Source: Ancylobacter crimeensis (GTDB lineage Bacteria; Pseudomonadota; Alphaproteobacteria; Rhizobiales; Xanthobacteraceae). Taken from it: DNA of 64,000 bases. Positions 18,241-26,920 of the stretch are shown here, in pieces. Under the pieces are notes generated by a model. The model was not told the DNA's origin, searched no databases, and was given only the letters and a program-made list of their open reading frames with translations. The stretch is taken from assembly GCF_023016805.1 (NCBI RefSeq), contig NZ_JALKCH010000002.1:1-64000 (forward strand). Reading direction: 5' to 3'. The position numbers and the translations under genes were made by a program. Numbering within the stretch: position 1 is the first letter of the stretch; the number at the start of each line of letters is the position of its first letter.

Positions 18241-21200
18241 TCAGCCGGCAGCGCTCGGTTCGGCGGGCGCGGGTGCCTTGCGGCGTTGCCGCCATTCCTC
18301 GAAGCTCTGGAGCACGGTGTAGAAGGACGGCACGAACAACACCGCCAGGCAGGTGGAGGCCAGCATGCCGCTGAACACGGCGATGCCGATCGACCTGCGC
18401 GCGTTCGCACCTGCTCCGGTGGCCAGCACGAGGGGCAGCACGCCGAGGATGAAGGCGAAGGAGGTCATCAGGATCGGGCGGAAGCGAAGCCGCGCCGCTT
18501 CGACCGCCGCCTCCATGATCTCCATGCCGTCCGCGCGTTTCTCACGGGCGAATTCGACGATCAGGATCGCGTTCTTCGCCGAGAGTGCGATGAGCAGGAT
18601 GAGGCCGATCTGGGTGTAGAGATTGTTCGCAATCCCCAACCCGGTAAGCGCCGCCACCGTACCGAGCAGGGCCAGCGGCACCGCAAGGAGCACGGAGAGC
18701 GGCAGGATCCAGCTCTCATACTGGCCAGCCAGCACGAAATAGACCAGCAGGACGGCGAGGCCGAACACCACATAGATCTCGTTGCCGACCGCCCGTTCCT
18801 GATAGGACATCGCGGTCCACGAACTGCCGGTGCCCGGCGGCAGGGTCTGGTGCGCCACCTGGTCCATGATGTCGAGCGCCTGTCCGGAGGAGAAGCCGGA
18901 TGCCGGCGAGCCGACGATGGTGGCGGCCGGATAACGGTTATAGAGCGTGATCAGCGAAGGGCCGACGACCTCGTGGATCTCCGCGAGCGTGCCGATCGGC
19001 ACCATCGCTCCCTGCGGGGTCTTCACCTTCAGCGCGAGCACCTCGGCACGGGTGCTGCGGAACGGTGAATCGGCCTGGATATAGGCCTGGAAGGTCTGGC
19101 CGAACCGGTTGAACTGGGTGACGAAGCTTGACCCGACATAGCCCTGGATGGTGGTGAAGACCTGCCCCACGGTCACGCCCAGCGTCTCGGCCTTGATGCG
19201 GTCCACCGAGATGAAGAGCTGCGGCACGCCGGCCCGGAATGTGGTGGTGGGACGCTGGATCGCCGACTGCGAGGTCGCGTTGGTGACCACCTGGTTGGTG
19301 ACCGCCTCCAGCGCCGGGAAGTCGAAGCTGCCGTCGCGCTGCTCGACCATCATGGTGAAACCGCCGGCATTGCCGATGCCCTGGATCGGCGGTGGCGGGA
19401 GAACGAAGGTCGCCGCCTTCTCGATGGGCGCCATCGCCTTGCCGAGCGCGGTGTAGATCTCGAGCAGTCCCTGTCCTGCTTTGTCGCGCACGTCCCAGTC
19501 GTCAAGCATCACATAGGCGACGCCGGCATTGGCGAGGGTGGCATTGTTGTCCAGCACCGACACGCCCGAGATGGTGATGACCTCCTTCACGCCCGGCGTC
19601 GCCTTGGCATGCCGGGAGATGTCGTCCATCACCGCCTGCGTGCGTTCCAGCGAGGCGCCATCCGGCAACTGCGCGCCGATCACCATGTAGCCCTGATCTT
19701 CCAGCGGCAGGAAGCCGGTGGGGACCCGGCTGATGCCGTAGAAGGCAATGCCGATCAGAACCAGCGCGACGGCGATCGTCAGGTAGCTCGCCTTGACCAT
19801 GTGGTGGATGACGCCGGCATACCAGCGCTCGGCCCGGTCATAGACCGCATTGAAGCCGCGATAGAGCGCGTTGCGCTTTTCCGGCGGCACCGGCGGACGC
19901 AGCCAGAGCGCGCATTGGGTCGGCTTCAGCGTCATCGCATTGATGGCCGAGATCAGCGCGGTGGCGGCGATGACGAGCGCGAATTGCCGGTACATCTGGC
20001 CCGTGAGCCCTGGCATGAAGGCGGCCGGAATGAACACCGACATCAGCACCAGCGTGATGCCGATGATGGGGCCGAACAGCTCGTCCATCGCCTTCTCGGC
20101 GGCGAGGCGGCCGGGCAGGCCGCGCTCGATGTGCCGCGCGACACCCTCGACGATGACGATTGCGTCGTCCACCACGATGCCGATGGCGAGCACGATGGCG
20201 AAAAGGGTGGAGAGGTTCACCGTGAAACCCATCGCTGCCATGGCAGCGAAGGTGCCGATGATCGTCACCGGCACGGTGGTCGCCGGCACCAGTGTGGCCC
20301 GCCAGTCCTGCAGGAAGACCAGGATGACGATGAGCACCAGCGCGCCGGCCTCGAACAGCGTCTTGTAGACCTCGTTGATCGAAGCGTTGACGAAGACCGT
20401 GGTGTCGAAGGGGACGGAATATTCGAGCCCCGGCGGGAAGGATTTGGCGAGCTTGGCCATGGTGGCCTTCACCTCGCCCGCCACGGCCAGCGAGTTCGCC
20501 TCCGGAAGCTGGAAGATGCCGAGCGCAGCGGCCGGTTTGCCGTTGAAGCTGAAAGACTGGCTGTAGGTCTGCGAGCCGAGCTCGACCCGCGCGACATCTT
20601 TCAGCCGGGTGATCCTGCCGCCATTGCCGCTCTCTACCTTGACGATGATGTTCTCGTAGTCGGCGACGTCGTTCAGCCGGCCGGCGAGGTTGAGCGTGTA
20701 CTGGAAGTTCGTGCCGCGGGGCGTCGGGGGCATGCCGATGACGCCGGAGCCCACTTCCTGGCTCTGCTGCTGGATTGCGTCGCCGACATCCTGCGGGGTG
20801 AGGCCGCGGCTCTGCATCTTGTCCGCATCGAGCCAGATCCGCATCGCATATTGCCCGGCGCCAAACACCGAGACATTACCGACCCCGGGCAGGCGGGAGA
20901 TCGGATCCTGCAGGTTGATGACGCCGTAATTGGCGAGGAACAGACTGTCATAGCGCTGGTCGGGCGAGAACAGGGCGACGAATTGCAGGATCGCGGTCGA
21001 CTTCTTGCGCGTGGTGACGCCTTGCGTCTGCACCGCCTGCGGCAGCGAGGCCATGGCGATGGCGACGCGGTTCTGCACCAGCACCTGCGCCTGATCCGGA
21101 TCGGTTCCGATGGCGAAGCTTACGGTCAGGGCGTAGCTGCCGTCCGAGGCGGCGGTGGACTGCATGTAGATCATGCCCTCGACGCCGTTCACCTGCTGCT

Positions 21201-21399
21201 CGATCGGCAGGGCGACGGTATCGACGAGGGTACGGGCGCTGGCGCCGGGGTAGCGCGTGGTGACCTGAACGGTGGGCGGCACGACATTGGGATATTGTGC
21301 CACCGGCAGCTCGATGAGCGCGATGGCGCCGATCAGCACGAACACCAGCGCCAGTACGTTGGCGAGGACCGGGCGTTCGATGAAGAAGCGGGAGATCAT
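18241..21399 (-). CDS. RND efflux transporter permease, HAE1 (AcrB/MexB) family
   Basis: A 1052-residue inner-membrane proton-driven pump that exports hydrophobic drugs or metabolites. It begins with the typical MISRFFIERPVLANVLA helix and has twelve predicted membrane segments and two large periplasmic loops. The proton-relay Asp pair is present in IGIVVDDAIVIVEG (near residue 407), and a late-TM Lys in IALSAKNAILIVEFA. The ATG at 21399 fits the family start; 20 extra upstream codons look non-homologous. It is 85 nt downstream of the adaptor gene. No outer-membrane factor gene is adjacent, so it probably uses a TolC-like channel encoded elsewhere. Confidence 0.94.
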   Translation of the reverse strand: MISRFFIERPVLANVLALVFVLIGAIALIELPVAQYPNVVPPTVQVTTRYPGASARTLVDTVALPIEQQVNGVEGMIYMQSTAASDGSYALTVSFAIGTDPDQAQVLVQNRVAIAMASLPQAVQTQGVTTRKKSTAILQFVALFSPDQRYDSLFLANYGVINLQDPISRLPGVGNVSVFGAGQYAMRIWLDADKMQSRGLTPQDVGDAIQQQSQEVGSGVIGMPPTPRGTNFQYTLNLAGRLNDVADYENIIVKVESGNGGRITRLKDVARVELGSQTYSQSFSFNGKPAAALGIFQLPEANSLAVAGEVKATMAKLAKSFPPGLEYSVPFDTTVFVNASINEVYKTLFEAGALVLIVILVFLQDWRATLVPATTVPVTIIGTFAAMAAMGFTVNLSTLFAIVLAIGIVVDDAIVIVEGVARHIERGLPGRLAAEKAMDELFGPIIGITLVLMSVFIPAAFMPGLTGQMYRQFALVIAATALISAINAMTLKPTQCALWLRPPVPPEKRNALYRGFNAVYDRAERWYAGVIHHMVKASYLTIAVALVLIGIAFYGISRVPTGFLPLEDQGYMVIGAQLPDGASLERTQAVMDDISRHAKATPGVKEVITISGVSVLDNNATLANAGVAYVMLDDWDVRDKAGQGLLEIYTALGKAMAPIEKAATFVLPPPPIQGIGNAGGFTMMVEQRDGSFDFPALEAVTNQVVTNATSQSAIQRPTTTFRAGVPQLFISVDRIKAETLGVTVGQVFTTIQGYVGSSFVTQFNRFGQTFQAYIQADSPFRSTRAEVLALKVKTPQGAMVPIGTLAEIHEVVGPSLITLYNRYPAATIVGSPASGFSSGQALDIMDQVAHQTLPPGTGSSWTAMSYQERAVGNEIYVVFGLAVLLVYFVLAGQYESWILPLSVLLAVPLALLGTVAALTGLGIANNLYTQIGLILLIALSAKNAILIVEFAREKRADGMEIMEAAVEAARLRFRPILMTSFAFILGVLPLVLATGAGANARRSIGIAVFSGMLASTCLAVLFVPSFYTVLQSFEEWRQRRKAPAPAEPSAAG

Positions 21400-21484
21400 G
21401 GCTCGGCTCCGGAAGCGCTCTCGTCTCTGACGGGCGGCCGGCGCGATGAGCCCGGCCATGCACGGGGCGGATCGTCCGCCGGCC

Positions 21485-22708
21485 TCAGGGTGCGGGTGAG
21501 GTCGCCGGTGCCGGGGGCTGCGCCGCGGGTCTTCCCGGTGGTGCCGGCAGATCGTCGGGACCGGCCGGTTGCGGATCGACCTTCGCGCCCGGGGCGGCGC
21601 GCTGGATGCCGGTCACGATCACCCTGTCGCTCGGGGCGAGGCCCGAGCGCACTACCCGGTAGCCGCCCTGAAGGTCGCCGGTCGAGATGATCTTCTGCTC
21701 GACCACATTGTCGACATTGACGGTGAGCACGTAGCTGCCCTGCTGAGCCCGGCCGATGGCAATGTCCGGCACCAGGAGCACATCGGGGACTGGCCGGGTC
21801 GGCACCTTCACCCGCACGAACAGGCCGGGCATCAAGGCGTGGTCCGCGTTTTTTAGCAGCGCCCGCACCTGCAGCGTGCCCGTCGAGGGATCGACCTCCG
21901 GCGAGATGTAATCCAGCCGACCCTCGTGAGGGTAGCCCTCCTCGGTCTGCAGCCCGATGAAGACCGGTACCGCTCCAATGTCGCTGAGCGTCTGGCCGCC
22001 CTTCGCCAGTGCCTCCTTGATGCGCAGCACCTGCTGCTCGCTCACCGTGAAATAAACGTAGATCGGATCGACCTGGACGATGCTGGCGAGCGTGGTGGGG
22101 GCACCATGGCCGACCAATTCGCCCACATCGACCAGATGCCGGGTGACGATGCCGTCGAACGGCGCGCTAACCGTGGTGTAGCCGAGATTGATGTTGGCGA
22201 TCTCGAGGTTCGCCTCGGCCGACTGGACACCGGCATTGGCCATGTCGAGGTTGGCCTTGGCCTTGTCGACATTGGCCTGGGAGGAGAAGTCCTGTTTGCC
22301 AAGCGTCGCCTGCCGGTTGTATTCGCCGGCGGCATTGACCTGCTGGGCCTGCGCCGAGGTCAGCGAGGCTTTGGCCGCATCGAGATTGGCGATGTAGGTG
22401 TTCTGCTGAATCAGGAAAAGCCGGTCGCCTTTCTTCACCAGCGCGCCGTCGGTGTAGTCGATCGCGGTGAGAAAGCCTTCGACCCGGGCGACGAGGTCCA
22501 CCGCATTGATGGCCGCGGTGTTGCCGGTAAAGGCCAGGGCCGGGACGATGGATTGCTGGAGCGGAGCGGCAACCGTCACCCTGGCGGGCGGAGGTGGCAC
22601 ATAGGTGTTCTTCTCCTCGCAGCCGGAGAGCCAAAGCCCGGTTCCCGCCAGCGCGATTGCCGCCCAGACGCGCCGCGTCCGAGATCGCGCCCGGTGATCA
22701 CGCCGCAT
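21485..22708 (-). CDS. RND efflux periplasmic adaptor subunit (membrane fusion protein, AcrA-like lipoprotein)
   Basis: An adaptor of about 407 residues linking the RND pump to an outer-membrane channel. The N-terminus has a basic stretch, a hydrophobic segment and a lipobox (LSGC), so it should be lipid-anchored. The barrel-sandwich, a long alpha-hairpin (QVNAAGEYNRQATLGKQDFS) and the beta-barrel domain follow in order, and the C-terminus is Pro/Ala-rich. The ATG at 22708 is preceded by a strong GGGAGGGG ribosome site. It is the first gene of the two-gene operon; no local TetR-type regulator is seen. Confidence 0.92.
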   Translation of the reverse strand: MRRDHRARSRTRRVWAAIALAGTGLWLSGCEEKNTYVPPPPARVTVAAPLQQSIVPALAFTGNTAAINAVDLVARVEGFLTAIDYTDGALVKKGDRLFLIQQNTYIANLDAAKASLTSAQAQQVNAAGEYNRQATLGKQDFSSQANVDKAKANLDMANAGVQSAEANLEIANINLGYTTVSAPFDGIVTRHLVDVGELVGHGAPTTLASIVQVDPIYVYFTVSEQQVLRIKEALAKGGQTLSDIGAVPVFIGLQTEEGYPHEGRLDYISPEVDPSTGTLQVRALLKNADHALMPGLFVRVKVPTRPVPDVLLVPDIAIGRAQQGSYVLTVNVDNVVEQKIISTGDLQGGYRVVRSGLAPSDRVIVTGIQRAAPGAKVDPQPAGPDDLPAPPGRPAAQPPAPATSPAP

Positions 22709-23080
22709 TTCGCCCCTCCCGAAACCCGCCTCCACCCAGCCGCACCGAGGGCCGCGCATGGTGGACCGTCCGCCGACACCATTGGTAAAGTGTTTGCCGG
22801 TGCGTGAAAACCACCAAACGATGAGGGCGGCATGAAAGCGCGCGGGGGCATTGTCGAGCCGTTTCGGGATCCTCGGCTATCTCCGACCTATCGACCCATT
22901 TTCCTCGGCTGCCGGCGACCTTTGCGGAAGGCCGGAGCACCGGCGGAGATGCGGGGCTGGGTATAGTTCGGCATCGTGCGCGATGCTGACTTGCCAGAGC
23001 TACCGCTTTCGTTATATCTCGCGGCTCTCCGGACCGGAAGCGCCAAGCCGCCTCCCGAAGGACGGCGCCTTGGGTGCCAT
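22709..23080. other. Intergenic region between RND operon and tRNA-Ser
   Basis: 372 bp with no convincing gene. It must contain the promoter of the minus-strand RND operon and of the plus-strand tRNA. I see no obvious repressor palindrome. Confidence 0.4.
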
Positions 23081-23170
23081 GGAGGGGTGGCCGAGTGGTT
23101 GAAGGCGCACGCCTGGAAAGTGTGTATACGGGAAACCGTATCGCGGGTTCGAATCCCGCTCCCTCCGCCA
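23081..23170 (+). tRNA. tRNA-Ser (anticodon GGA)
   Basis: A 90-nt class II tRNA including an encoded CCA. The 5' acceptor strand GGAGGGG pairs with TCCCTCC. The anticodon stem CACGC/GTGTG encloses the loop CTGGAAA, giving anticodon GGA. A long variable arm follows (ATACGGGAAACCGTAT), as expected for serine, then the T-loop GGTTCGAATCCC. It borders the island on the left and is a plausible original integration site, although no second copy of its 3' end is seen at the right boundary. Confidence 0.97.
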
Positions 23171-23194
23171 CCTTCAAGTTGCAAACCTGCCACG

Positions 23195-23218
23195 AGGCCC
23201 CCAAGCGGGGCTTTTTTC
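23195..23218 (+). terminator. Rho-independent terminator after tRNA-Ser
   Basis: A GCCCC/GGGGC stem (23197-23201 with 23207-23211, extendable by two pairs) has a short loop and is followed by TTTTTT. It lies about 25 nt after the tRNA 3' end. Confidence 0.8.
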
Positions 23219-23545
23219 TTTTTATCTCAAAGGGGTTTGGCGGCTGGGCCCGCCCTGCGGAGACTGGCGCCGCGGCTGATATTGGTCTCTGAACCGCCAG
23301 CGTCTCTCTTCGAGCGCCCTGCCCGCACAGTAGGTCGGGTTCAGAAAATGGCGCCATACCAGCATCTTAACAAAAACCAGCCTCGGCGAAGTTGAAGTGG
23401 AGACATCCGGTAGGCGGCGGATCGGAGACACCCGCAGGCGGCGTGGTCTCGCGCAGCGGCGCGGGCAAGTATGCAGAAGGCGGCCGAAATAGGATTCCCT
23501 CATTTGCCACAATCGCTTAGAGTTATCCACAAAAGGGTATGAGGC
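23219..23545. other. Left island border region with an imperfect tandem repeat
   Basis: 327 bp without a gene. An imperfect duplication of about 25 nt lies at 23399-23423 and 23424-23448, each copy beginning GGAGACA and containing AGGCGGCG. The A/T-richer stretch just upstream of 23546 should hold the promoter of the DUF5131/tcmP operon. No integrase gene or tRNA 3'-end copy is visible here. Confidence 0.4.
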
Positions 23546-24313
23546 ATGGCACAGAAATCCGAGATCGAGTGGACGGACGCGACATGGAATCCGGTCACCG
23601 GCTGTACCAAGGTCGGTCCGGGTTGCGACAACTGCTACGCAGAGCGCTTCGCGGAACGCTGGCGTGGCATTGCCGGCCACCCCTACGAACAGGGCTTTGA
23701 CCTGAAGCTCTGGCCCTCCCGGCTAGAGCAGCCCTTCCTGTGGAAGAAGCCTCGCATGATCTTCGTCAATTCGATGAGTGATCTCTTCCATAAAAACATA
23801 GACCGCACCTTCATCGACCAAGTGTTCGACGCCATGGAGCGTGCGGACTGGCACGTCTATCAGGTGCTGACCAAGCGCAGCTCGCTCATGCGCAACTATG
23901 TCCGAGCGCGCTATTCAGGTGGTCCGGTACCACGTCATATCTGGCTTGGCGTCTCGGTGGAGGATGCTGCACATACCAGCCGTGTCGAGCATCTGAAGGG
24001 AGTCAACTCAGAGGCGCGCTTCATTTCGTTCGAGCCTCTGTTGGGGCGGATTGAGGAGGTAGACCTGCGCGGCGTCGCTTGGGCAATCGTCGGTGGCGAA
24101 AGCGGTCCTGGTGCCCGACCGATGCAGGCCGACTGGGCACGACGGCTCCGTGACATCTGCGATCGCGACGACGTGGCTTTCTTCTTCAAGCAATGGGGCG
24201 GTGCCCGGCCGAAGTCAGGCGGCAGACTGCTCGATGGCGAGGAATGGAACGGGTTCCCTTGGCAGATAGTCCCCAAACCGATTCTTGACGCTCTGCAACC
24301 CGAGAGCGTTTAA
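23546..24313 (+). CDS. DUF5131 (phage Gp37/Gp68) family protein, three-Cys-motif protein
   Basis: A 255-residue protein with the family signature at the N-terminus: IEWTDATWNPVTGC followed by Cys-x6-Cys-x2-Cys (C20, C27, C30). This resembles an iron-sulfur-binding, radical-SAM-like motif, although homology to true radical SAM enzymes is not established. Further conserved parts are FVNSMSDLFH, VLTKRS and WAIVGGESGPGARPM. The family occurs in phages and mobile elements and is usually next to tcmP, as here: the stop and the tcmP ATG overlap by 1 nt (TAATG). Function unknown; nucleic-acid modification or repair is a reasonable guess. Confidence 0.9.
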   Translation: MAQKSEIEWTDATWNPVTGCTKVGPGCDNCYAERFAERWRGIAGHPYEQGFDLKLWPSRLEQPFLWKKPRMIFVNSMSDLFHKNIDRTFIDQVFDAMERADWHVYQVLTKRSSLMRNYVRARYSGGPVPRHIWLGVSVEDAAHTSRVEHLKGVNSEARFISFEPLLGRIEEVDLRGVAWAIVGGESGPGARPMQADWARRLRDICDRDDVAFFFKQWGGARPKSGGRLLDGEEWNGFPWQIVPKPILDALQPESV

Positions 24314-25497
24314 TGCAGCTTAACATCAACCATTACCAGGGCCGCGAACAGTCATTTATCAAACACCTATTCTTGCAGAAGTATCTGGAGAATGCGGCCT
24401 ATAAGCTTTTTCAGGGACGTTCGCCCGTCTTCAATTTTGTCGATGCTTTCGCCGGTCCTTGGCGGAATTCGGACTCCGAATCCCTGTCAGATACGTCGTT
24501 TGCTCTCGCGCTGACAACGCTCGAAAATGTCCGCGGTATCCTCACGAATCTCGGCCACTCGAATCTCAGGGTCCGTTTCCGGTTTTGCGAGAAGAACCCC
24601 GAGTCTCTCGCCAAGCTCCAAGCATTTGCTGAAAGCAAAACTGATTTCGATATCAAGGTGTTCTCAGGCGCGTTCGAGGACAACCTTGCAGGTATTCAGG
24701 CAGCTTGCAGCGACGTTAGAGACAGCTTCACGTTCACATTCATCGACCCAACCGGATGGAATGTCGATAGCCGCCCGATCTTCTCGTTTTTGAAGGATCT
24801 GCGTGGTGAGGTTCTGTTCAACTTCATGTCGGAGCATGTGAACCGTCATGCGGGATGGGATGGTGTTGCGACGTCGGTCGGGCGCTTCCTTGCTGACCCG
24901 GCCTGGCGGCCGGCCTTCGAGGCTCTTCCCGACATTTCCAACGAGGAGAAGGTTCTCAGGCTCTTCAAGGGCAAGATGAAGGAAGCGGGTGCTGCCACGC
25001 ATCTGCCCGACATCATGATCCGTAAGCCTCGGGAAGACCGCATCAAGATGCGGCTGATCCTTGGCACGCACAATTCGCACGGAGTTTCGGTTTTTCGTGA
25101 TGTGCAGGCACTCGTCGAAAAGGAAGCCATTCGTACAAGGCAGAACATCAAGATAACCGAGAGCGGCCAACCGTCACTGTTCTCAGAGGAACAGATCATT
25201 GAATTCGAGGCCCAACGCGATGGTGTCGGTTGCGCAGCAAACATGGGTTGGGCGACCGAAACGCTGCTCGGGCTGGTGCGATCACAACCAGGCATCGCGT
25301 TCGAGAGCGCTGCGCCTCTCGTCATGGAGCAGGTTCCTGTACGCGGGACCCACGTCAAGGATATCGCTGTGGGCCAGCACAAGGCGGGCTTTTTGCGTTT
25401 CGATCTGCCGCAGGGGAAGCGCAAGCCCCAAGCCGACACAAAGCTCTATCCCGCGGCATCAGAAGCTGCTGATGACAGGCCGACTTCTTCCCTCTAG
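24313..25497 (+). CDS. tcmP: Three-Cys-motif partner protein TcmP
   Basis: A 394-residue protein recognised as TcmP by its start (INHYQGREQSFIKHLFLQKY) and its constant pairing with a DUF5131 gene. Segments resemble a Rossmann-fold methyltransferase: VDAFAGPW at 43-50 looks like motif I, FCEKNP at 91-96 supplies a motif II acid, and FIDPTGW at 143-149 sits where a DPPY-like motif would. This is my reading, not an established assignment. The C-terminal 150 residues have no recognised domain. It is translationally coupled to the DUF5131 gene and probably works with it, perhaps in modification or defence. Confidence 0.85.
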   Translation: MQLNINHYQGREQSFIKHLFLQKYLENAAYKLFQGRSPVFNFVDAFAGPWRNSDSESLSDTSFALALTTLENVRGILTNLGHSNLRVRFRFCEKNPESLAKLQAFAESKTDFDIKVFSGAFEDNLAGIQAACSDVRDSFTFTFIDPTGWNVDSRPIFSFLKDLRGEVLFNFMSEHVNRHAGWDGVATSVGRFLADPAWRPAFEALPDISNEEKVLRLFKGKMKEAGAATHLPDIMIRKPREDRIKMRLILGTHNSHGVSVFRDVQALVEKEAIRTRQNIKITESGQPSLFSEEQIIEFEAQRDGVGCAANMGWATETLLGLVRSQPGIAFESAAPLVMEQVPVRGTHVKDIAVGQHKAGFLRFDLPQGKRKPQADTKLYPAASEAADDRPTSSL

Positions 25498-25506
25498 CCT
25501 GGCGCA

Positions 25507-26121
25507 ATGTCGAACGGGCCCTGGACGGATGAAGAGAACGACTTGATCGTCGCGGATTACTTCGCGATGCTGGCCGACGACATCGCTGGGCGCCCCTACA
25601 ATAAGGCTGAGCACAACCGGCAGCTTCAGGAACGGATCGACCGCACACGCACGTCGATCGAGTTCAAACACCAGAACATCAGTGCGGTGCTGAAGGGGCT
25701 CGGCGAGGACTGGATCCCCGGCTACAAGCCAGCGTTTAATTTCCAGATGACGCTGGTCGATGCGGTGGCGCGCTGGCTCGCGTTCCATCCCGACTGGCTC
25801 GGCCGGATGCCGGGCCTGCGTCCGGTCACCGGTCTACAGGAGGCCGCGCAGCTCTGGATCGGCCCACCGCCCACGCTGTCCAACCAGCCACCGCCGCAAG
25901 AGCTCGAGCAGATGCTGCACATCGCCCGCAAATTCGATGTTGCGGGCCGAGACGAGCGCAACCGCGCTCTCGGTCGCGCAGGCGAAGAACGTGTGCTGGC
26001 GCATGAGCGGGCTTCGCTTCAGGCCGTGGGGCGGGAGGATCTGGCGCGGAAGGTACGCTGGGTGTCGGAAGAGGATGGTGACGGCGCAGGTTATGATATC
26101 GAGAGCTTTGCACCGGATGGG
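25507..26121 (+). pseudogene. DUF3883 domain protein, 3'-truncated
   Basis: The first about 205 codons match DUF3883-type proteins. An N-terminal segment (WTDEENDLIVADYFAML) is followed by the beginning of the DUF3883 nuclease-like domain (RKVRWVSEEDGDGAGYDIES). Intact relatives continue after FxPDG with a beta strand carrying the EVKTT active-site motif. Here the homology stops at about 26121 and the frame runs on for 87 unrelated Arg-rich codons, to a stop at 26385, because a different gene's 3' end has been joined. DUF3883 proteins are common in restriction and defence loci. It lies 9 nt after tcmP and was probably part of that operon. Confidence 0.75.
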
Positions 26122-26359
26122 CTGTCTCGCCTGGCTCAGAGACGAGACGTTCGAATTTCGCGGCGACAAGCATCGCAAGCTCCTCGAGCAGCTGTTCGAC
26201 GCCTACTGGGCGGGGAAACCAGTGCTGCGTGTCACCGTGACACTCGCGGAGGCCGGGTTCTCGGACAAGACGAACAGCCTGTCGAAAGCGTTCAGCGGGC
26301 GAGACGACTGGCAGAAGTTCATCCGACAATCGGAAGGGAACTGCTGGATCGAGGTCTGA
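26122..26359 (+). pseudogene. C-terminal remnant of an unidentified gene
   Basis: In a different frame from the DUF3883 fragment, about 78 codons read as a sensible protein C-terminus: WLRDETFEFRGDKHRKLLEQ, then LAEAGFSDK and GNCWIEV, ending at a stop at 26357-26359. A terminator hairpin follows 26 nt later. There is no start codon of its own. It is the tail of a gene whose 5' part was lost in the same event that truncated the DUF3883 gene. Function not recognised. Confidence 0.6.
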
Positions 26360-26385
26360 TCCAAGCCATTGGATTTCATGAGTAA

Positions 26386-26408
26386 GGCCGTCCGGAAGGG
26401 CGGCCTTT
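26386..26408 (+). terminator. Rho-independent terminator-like hairpin
   Basis: GGCCGTCC/GGGCGGCC stem (one G-T pair) with a GGAA loop followed by a short TTT. It lies just after the remnant reading frame that ends at 26359, and separates the defence genes from the prophage remnant. Confidence 0.6.
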
Positions 26409-26520
26409 CGCATTTCCGGGGCGCCTACCGTTTCCCCTACCGCTGCCCTTCCGAAGCCCTACCAGCCCCTCTGCGATCTTCACCCCCGCAGGTTTTCGAA
26501 CAAACCCGAAGGAGGTTCAG

Positions 26521-26608
26521 ATGGCGCTCAGGCACCTGTCGCAGATCGAGCTGGCAGCTCGCTGGAACATTTCCCACCGCACGCTGGAGCGTTGGCGGTG
26601 GACGGGCG
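26521..26608 (+). pseudogene. 5' fragment of a helix-turn-helix (AlpA/MerR-like) gene
   Basis: An AGGAGG ribosome site precedes an ATG at 26521. The first about 29 codons read as a winged-helix DNA-binding start (LSQIELAARWNISHRTLERW RW split here by the family's recognition helix). After about 26608 the frame becomes Arg-rich nonsense because the downstream DNA belongs to a phage gene in another frame. It is therefore a truncated regulator or excisionase gene whose signals remain but whose body is gone. Confidence 0.65.
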
Positions 26609-26920
26609 AATACCATCACTCTGACCGCGCCCTATGCCGTCGTCTCCGGCGAGGGCCTGCTCGTCGGCTCCATCTTCGGCGTGGGCGCGGGCACCGCGGC
26701 CAGTGGCGAACCCGTCGAGACCGCGCTCGTTGGCGTCTTCGACCTGACGAAGGTCGGCAGCCAGGCCTGGACCGTCGGCGCGAAAGTCTATTGGGACGAT
26801 ACCAACAAGCGCACCACGACCGTCTCGACCGACAACACGTTGATCGGTGTGGCCGTCGAGGCGGTGGCGAGCGGCGCGGGCGACACCATCGGCAGGGTGC
26901 GCCTGAACGCGAGCTTCTGA
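26609..26920 (+). pseudogene. DUF2190 family phage capsid-decoration-like protein, 5'-truncated
   Basis: 103 codons from NTITLTAPYAVVSGEG to the TGA at 26918-26920 match DUF2190 proteins, small phage structural proteins near the capsid gene. Only the first several residues, including the start codon, are missing. The family usually starts six to ten residues before this segment. No in-frame start with a ribosome site is seen close upstream, so it is probably not translated. It marks the left edge of what survives of the prophage. Confidence 0.75.

Noticed and set aside
14786-18322. A very long open frame (over 1100 codons) antisense to the DUF2126 gene
   Set aside because: Composition is Arg/Ala/Gly/His-rich without domains, and the opposite strand encodes a clear conserved protein. 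High GC opens antisense frames.
19609-21690. A long antisense frame opposite the RND transporter
   Set aside because: No recognisable domain and full overlap with a well-conserved transporter gene.
25507-26385. A full-length 292-residue DUF3883 protein
   Set aside because: The last about 87 residues are Arg/Gln-rich nonsense while another frame encodes a sensible C-terminus, showing a truncation.
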